A DNA stretch of 64,000 nt, from contig OY829383.1 of assembly GCA_963691835.1 (NCBI GenBank), forward strand, positions 3,162,001 to 3,226,000. The letters are read 5' to 3'. Position 1 is the stretch's first letter; the number at the start of each line of letters is the position of its first letter. Position numbers and translations under genes: made by a program. This document shows positions 60,593 to 64,000 of this stretch, in pieces. The notes beneath the pieces were generated by a model that was given only the letters and a program-made list of their open reading frames with translations, made no database searches and was not told where the DNA came from. Origin of the DNA: G963691835 sp963691835 (GTDB lineage Bacteria; Pseudomonadota; Alphaproteobacteria; Thalassobaculales; Thalassobaculaceae).

Positions 60593-60927
60593 GCGATATC
60601 AAGAAGAAGCAAACCTCGGAGGGCGATTTCGTCTTCTTCGAGGGCGACCCGGCATTCGAGGCATTCATCATCAATTCTGGCCGGGTGGAGATCTTCAAGG
60701 GCACGAGAGGCAACAAGCGCGTTGTGGAGGTAATGTCGGACGGTCAGCTTTTCGGCGAGATGGGGATCATCAGCGACTCCCCCAGAAGTGTGAGCGCGCG
60801 CTGCCTGACGGCCTGCAACCTCACCGTCATCGACCGGGAGCTCCTGCTACGGAAAGTCCGGCAGTCCGATCCCTTCATTCGTTTCCTGGTCGAGTTCCTG
60901 ATCGAACGGATCAAGAAGCTGTCTTAA
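60589..60927 (+). CDS. Stand-alone cyclic nucleotide-binding domain protein
   Basis: A 112-residue protein consisting of little more than one CNB domain. The phosphate-binding cassette is FGEMGIISDSPRSVSARC (residues about 47-64), keeping the Glu and the Arg that hold the ribose and phosphate of cAMP, so ligand binding is likely. The preceding strands (FVFFEGDPAFEAFIINSGRVEIFKG) are typical. No DNA-binding domain, so it probably acts by protein contact. Candidate cyclase at 32.1-33.2 kb. Confidence 0.88.
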   Translation: MSDIKKKQTSEGDFVFFEGDPAFEAFIINSGRVEIFKGTRGNKRVVEVMSDGQLFGEMGIISDSPRSVSARCLTACNLTVIDRELLLRKVRQSDPFIRFLVEFLIERIKKLS

Positions 60928-61071
60928 CAGTGCCACCCCCCTGGTCGCGGCCAAGGCCGCACCAATCGTCCGAGTTCCGTTGCTCTCCTCCGATGGCAGA
61001 TGACAGGCCCGGTGTTTCGGTGCTGCCGAAACCTGTCATAGGCTCTTTCGGAAAAGCGAAGGGAGGGACCA

Positions 61072-62679
61072 ATGCAGCAGCGGCCCAACGTCATCCTCAT
61101 TCTCGTCGATGATATGGGGTTCTCGGATCTCGGCGTGACCGGGTCGGAGATCCGGACCCCGTCCCTGGACGGTCTTGCTGCCGATGGGGTGCTGCTGACC
61201 GCGATGTACAATTGCGCCCGGTGCTGCCCGACACGGGCCTCGCTGCTGACGGGACTCTATCCGCACAGCGCCGGTGTGGGGCACATGGGCGCGGATCTGG
61301 GGACCCCCGCTTATCAGGGCTTTTTGCGGAACGACAGTGCGACGATCGCGGAGGTTCTGCGTGCGGACGGCTATCGAACGCTCATGGCCGGAAAATGGCA
61401 CGTGGCCGGGGATTTCATGGCGCGGGAAGTGGATTCCTGGCGGGTCGGCGATGTGGATCATCCCACACCCCGCCAGCGGGGATTTGACCGGTTCTATGGC
61501 ATCGTTGATGGCGTCACCAACTTCTTCTCCCCGCACTTCATGCTGGAGGACGACAGCCGCGTTGAGGTGTTCCCGGACGATTTCTATTTCACGGACGCGA
61601 TTACCGATAAGGCCATCTCGATGATGGAGGCGTCCGTTGCCGATGAAACGCCATTCTTCCTCTATCTGGCCCATGCGGCGCCGCACTGGCCGCTCCATGC
61701 CCTGCCGGAGGATATCGCCAGATATGACGGCATCTATGACAAAGGCTGGGATGCGGTCCGCACCGCACGGCATGAGGCGCTGAATGGTCGGCACATCCTG
61801 GCCCGGAACTGGGATATATCGCCGCGCGATGACGCGGTCATGCCCTGGTCTGAGATCGCTCTGACGGACTGGGAGGCCAGCAAGATGGCCGCCTATGCGG
61901 CGATGGTCGACAGGATGGACCAGTCGATCGGACGCGTTGTCTCCACACTGAAGCGGCTTGGACAACTCGATGACACACTGATCCTGTTCCTGTCCGACAA
62001 TGGCGGATGTGCGGAGTTCATGGCCGAGGACGGTTGGGCCAAGTTTTTCCCGGACCGCACCCATGACGGCCGCCAGATCACGATGGGCAACATTCCGAAC
62101 CTCCGGCCGGGGAGTGCGGTCACTTATCAGAGCTATGACAAGCCGTGGGCGAATGTCTCGAACAGCCCATTCCGTCTGTTTAAACACTATGTGCACGAAG
62201 GCGGGATCTCCACGCCGATGATCGCGCATTGGCCCAAGCGGATCGCACCGCAGCGCTCAGCGCATGCGCCATGCCACGTCGTCGACGTCCTGCCAACGAT
62301 CCTGGAAGCGACGGGCAGCCCCTATGTGTCGGAACTGGGAGGACATCCGATACAGCCGTTGCAAGGGGAGAGCTTTCTTCCGCTCCTGACGGATGGAGAC
62401 TGGGAACGCTCCGGTCCGATCTTCTTCGAGCATGAGGGCAACTGCGCCATCCGCGACGGAGCCTTCAAACTTGTCCGCAAACACGGAGGGCCTTGGGAGC
62501 TCTACGACATGGATGCGGACCGGACCGAGCTCAATGACCTTGCGGGCAAGAACGCGCCGTTAGAGCAGGACCTGCTAGGCCAGTACGAGTCCTGGTCCGT
62601 CCGGACAGGGGTGATGGATTGGGACGTCGCGCTACCAAAGCTCTTGGAGGCTTGGAAAATCGGCTCGGCGGAAGGGTGA
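61072..62679 (+). CDS. Arylsulfatase-type sulfatase
   Basis: A 535-residue type I sulfatase (alkaline phosphatase superfamily). Metal site RPNVILILVDDMGFSDLG at residues 4-21; the activation motif is CARCCPTRASLLTGLYPHSAGVG, in which the Cys of C-C-P-T-R should be converted to formylglycine; GKWHV follows, and later LFLSDNGGCAEF supplies more metal ligands. No signal peptide is seen, so it should be cytoplasmic. The sulfated substrate is unknown. AAGGGAGGGA precedes the ATG. No maturase gene lies in the window. Confidence 0.93.
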   Translation: MQQRPNVILILVDDMGFSDLGVTGSEIRTPSLDGLAADGVLLTAMYNCARCCPTRASLLTGLYPHSAGVGHMGADLGTPAYQGFLRNDSATIAEVLRADGYRTLMAGKWHVAGDFMAREVDSWRVGDVDHPTPRQRGFDRFYGIVDGVTNFFSPHFMLEDDSRVEVFPDDFYFTDAITDKAISMMEASVADETPFFLYLAHAAPHWPLHALPEDIARYDGIYDKGWDAVRTARHEALNGRHILARNWDISPRDDAVMPWSEIALTDWEASKMAAYAAMVDRMDQSIGRVVSTLKRLGQLDDTLILFLSDNGGCAEFMAEDGWAKFFPDRTHDGRQITMGNIPNLRPGSAVTYQSYDKPWANVSNSPFRLFKHYVHEGGISTPMIAHWPKRIAPQRSAHAPCHVVDVLPTILEATGSPYVSELGGHPIQPLQGESFLPLLTDGDWERSGPIFFEHEGNCAIRDGAFKLVRKHGGPWELYDMDADRTELNDLAGKNAPLEQDLLGQYESWSVRTGVMDWDVALPKLLEAWKIGSAEG

Positions 62680-62772
62680 TATCTGTGGACGCTGCGTCCG
62701 GCCGAAAGAAAGCGGCCCGAACGACGCGCTCCCCCTTTGACAACCGCGCACGCGGGCCCATCTGTCCAGCCC

Positions 62773-63858
62773 ATGGACTCACTCACGCAAGCAGTGTTGG
62801 GATCGGTCATCGGCGTTGCGGTGGCCGGATCCCGTGTTGGCCCGCGGAAGGCAGCGGTCATGGGCGCGGTTCTCGGCACGGTTCCGGACCTCGACGTGAT
62901 CTATCCTTACGGCGATCCGGTGTCCGACTTCGTCCTGCACCGTGGTGCTACCCATTCGCTGGTCGTCCATGCGGTGGTCACGCCGCTTTTCGCCGAACCG
63001 TTGGTTCGACTGTTTCAGGGGTTGAGGGATCATCGTGTCCTGACCTACGGAATGGTCTTCATAATACTCGCGACCCACGCGCTTTTGGACGCGATGACCG
63101 TCTATGGCACGAAGCTCTTGTGGCCACTGACGGACTATCCGTTCGGCTTGGGGTCGATGTTCATTATCGATCCTCTCTACACGCTGCCGCTGCTGGCCAT
63201 CGTGCTTTGGGCGTTCGCCCGGTCACAGATGACCTCCCGGCTGAAACGGTGGACCGCCACCGCACTGGTGGTCTCAACGGCCTATCTCGGCTGGTCCGCG
63301 GTCGGACAATCCATCGCAGAGGCGCGGGCCGCCGATGCCTTGGCCGCCAGAGGCATTGAGCCTGAGCGAACAATCGCCGGTCCCATGCCGTTCAACACGA
63401 CACTTTGGCGGGTGATCGCGATCGACGGCGACCGGTATATGAACGTCTATGTTCCATTGTTGGCCGATGCGGCGGCGGACAAGGTGTACGCGCACCCCAG
63501 GGGTACGGACCTTCCATTCTGCCTGGATGCCGTACCGATGGCCAAGACCGTCGACACGTTTTCCAAGGGTTTTGTTCGGTTCAAGCGGGAGGGCGATGCG
63601 CTTCTTATAGGTGACCTCCGTATGGGCGTGACGCCGAGCTTCGTTTTCGACTTCATTGTCGCGCGCTGGGACGGCGCCGCGTTCGTGCCCGTTCCACCCG
63701 AGCAGATCCGCTCTGATCGCACGGGCGAGGGAGATATCGACTGGCTCCTCGCGGGGATGGTTGGTGACCCCGGCGTCCGCTTGGTCGAAGCGTCGGCGCT
63801 GCTGGAAGAGGGTGGCGTGCGGCTGGCATCCGCGCCGCGAGGCGGTCCAACCTGTTGA
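62773..63858 (+). CDS. YdjM-type membrane-bound metal-dependent hydrolase family protein
   Basis: A 361-residue membrane protein (DUF457/YdjM group). The N-terminal MDSLTQAVLGSVIGVAVAG and GTVPDLDVIY and HRGATHSLVVHAVVTPLF are typical, with His/Asp residues that could bind metal. Four or five helices span residues 5-170; the C-terminal half is soluble. The ATG at 62773 is chosen to fit the family N-terminus; the frame opens at 62737. The true activity of the family is not settled. Confidence 0.85.
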   Translation: MDSLTQAVLGSVIGVAVAGSRVGPRKAAVMGAVLGTVPDLDVIYPYGDPVSDFVLHRGATHSLVVHAVVTPLFAEPLVRLFQGLRDHRVLTYGMVFIILATHALLDAMTVYGTKLLWPLTDYPFGLGSMFIIDPLYTLPLLAIVLWAFARSQMTSRLKRWTATALVVSTAYLGWSAVGQSIAEARAADALAARGIEPERTIAGPMPFNTTLWRVIAIDGDRYMNVYVPLLADAAADKVYAHPRGTDLPFCLDAVPMAKTVDTFSKGFVRFKREGDALLIGDLRMGVTPSFVFDFIVARWDGAAFVPVPPEQIRSDRTGEGDIDWLLAGMVGDPGVRLVEASALLEEGGVRLASAPRGGPTC

Positions 63859-63944
63859 ATCGATATTCAGATCCGGCTTGCCTGACCGGGCTTTTCTGAT
63901 GATCCTCTTCCGCGGATGAGGACAACAGTGAAACGGGGCAGGGC

Positions 63945-64000
63945 ATGGTGATCGGCGCCGCGACGGCAGTATTGCGTGTCTTCAAACTGCTTCTGCCCGC
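63945..64000 (+). CDS. Possible start of a gene cut by the window end
   Basis: An ATG at 63945, after a GGGGCAGGGC stretch, opens MVIGAATAVLRVFKLLLP and runs off the end. Too short to identify; could be a chance frame. Confidence 0.3.
   Translation, partial: MVIGAATAVLRVFKLLLP

Noticed and set aside
1..64000. tRNA, rRNA, CRISPR array or insertion sequence
   Set aside because: I looked through intergenic stretches and found no cloverleaf-like segment, repeat-spacer pattern or transposase motif.

Overview
The window is GC-rich chromosomal DNA from an alphaproteobacterium, most likely a member of or close to the Rhodospirillales. The evidence is the gene order: prs-rplY-pth-ychF; lgt-midA-pgeF; divergent petABC versus trmL-hemF; ubiK-ybjN-proC-COQ9; tamA-tamB; psd-pssA; and a Rhodospirillum-type MTA salvage set (mtnP, mtnA and a class II aldolase). 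No rRNA, tRNA, CRISPR array, transposase, integrase or prophage gene was recognised. This is mostly core genome with a few accessory patches.

Layout. Positions 1-1.9 kb hold a truncated acyltransferase-3 membrane protein and a secreted alpha/beta hydrolase. From 1.9 to 21 kb almost everything is on the minus strand. First comes a peptide-type ABC importer (two permeases, binding protein, two ATPases) with a PLP-dependent enzyme and a dienelactone hydrolase. Its ATPase half and its binding-protein/permease half are separated by two unrelated hypothetical genes and an AT-rich stretch (5.7-7.1 kb). Then follow ychF, pth, rplY, prs, a lipoprotein, a creatinase-like M24 protein, pgeF, midA, lgt and a heptose epimerase. 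From 21 to 24 kb are ubiK, a YbjN protein, proC and a COQ9-like protein. From 24 to 30 kb (minus) are a porin, a TPR protein, a glutathione S-transferase, mtnP and the cytochrome bc1 operon petABC. From 30 to 36 kb are trmL, hemF, a secreted protein, a membrane class III cyclase, a methyltransferase and an ArnT-like glycosyltransferase.

From 36 to 39.3 kb lies a TAXI-type TRAP importer with a small membrane protein attached. From 39.3 to 45.7 kb are TamA and the very large TamB, which form an envelope biogenesis system. From 45.7 to 50.3 kb are a thioesterase, a dispersed-repeat-like palindrome cluster, purB, mtnA-ald2 and a LOG protein. From 50.4 to 55 kb are a LysM protein, psd, pssA, a second CDP-alcohol phosphatidyltransferase and ndk. 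From 55 to 57.7 kb is a tandem pair of TIGR04372-type putative glycosyltransferases. From 58 to 60.9 kb are a small orphan, an Aer-like sensor split into PAS and MCP proteins, and a stand-alone cyclic-nucleotide-binding protein preceded by a coupled mini-ORF. From 61 to 64 kb are a sulfatase, a YdjM-type membrane protein and a gene start cut by the window end.

How the parts fit. mtnP, mtnA and the class II aldolase can together convert 5'-methylthioadenosine to DHAP plus a methylthio-aldehyde (the DHAP shunt). Both binding-protein-dependent importers have strong hairpins immediately after the binding-protein gene, fitting excess synthesis of that subunit. The most open biology is the tandem TIGR04372 pair, the two-gene interruption of the peptide-importer locus, the mini-ORFs coupled through ATGA overlaps, and the palindrome cluster at 46.2 kb. 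I did not find one clearly new multi-gene system.
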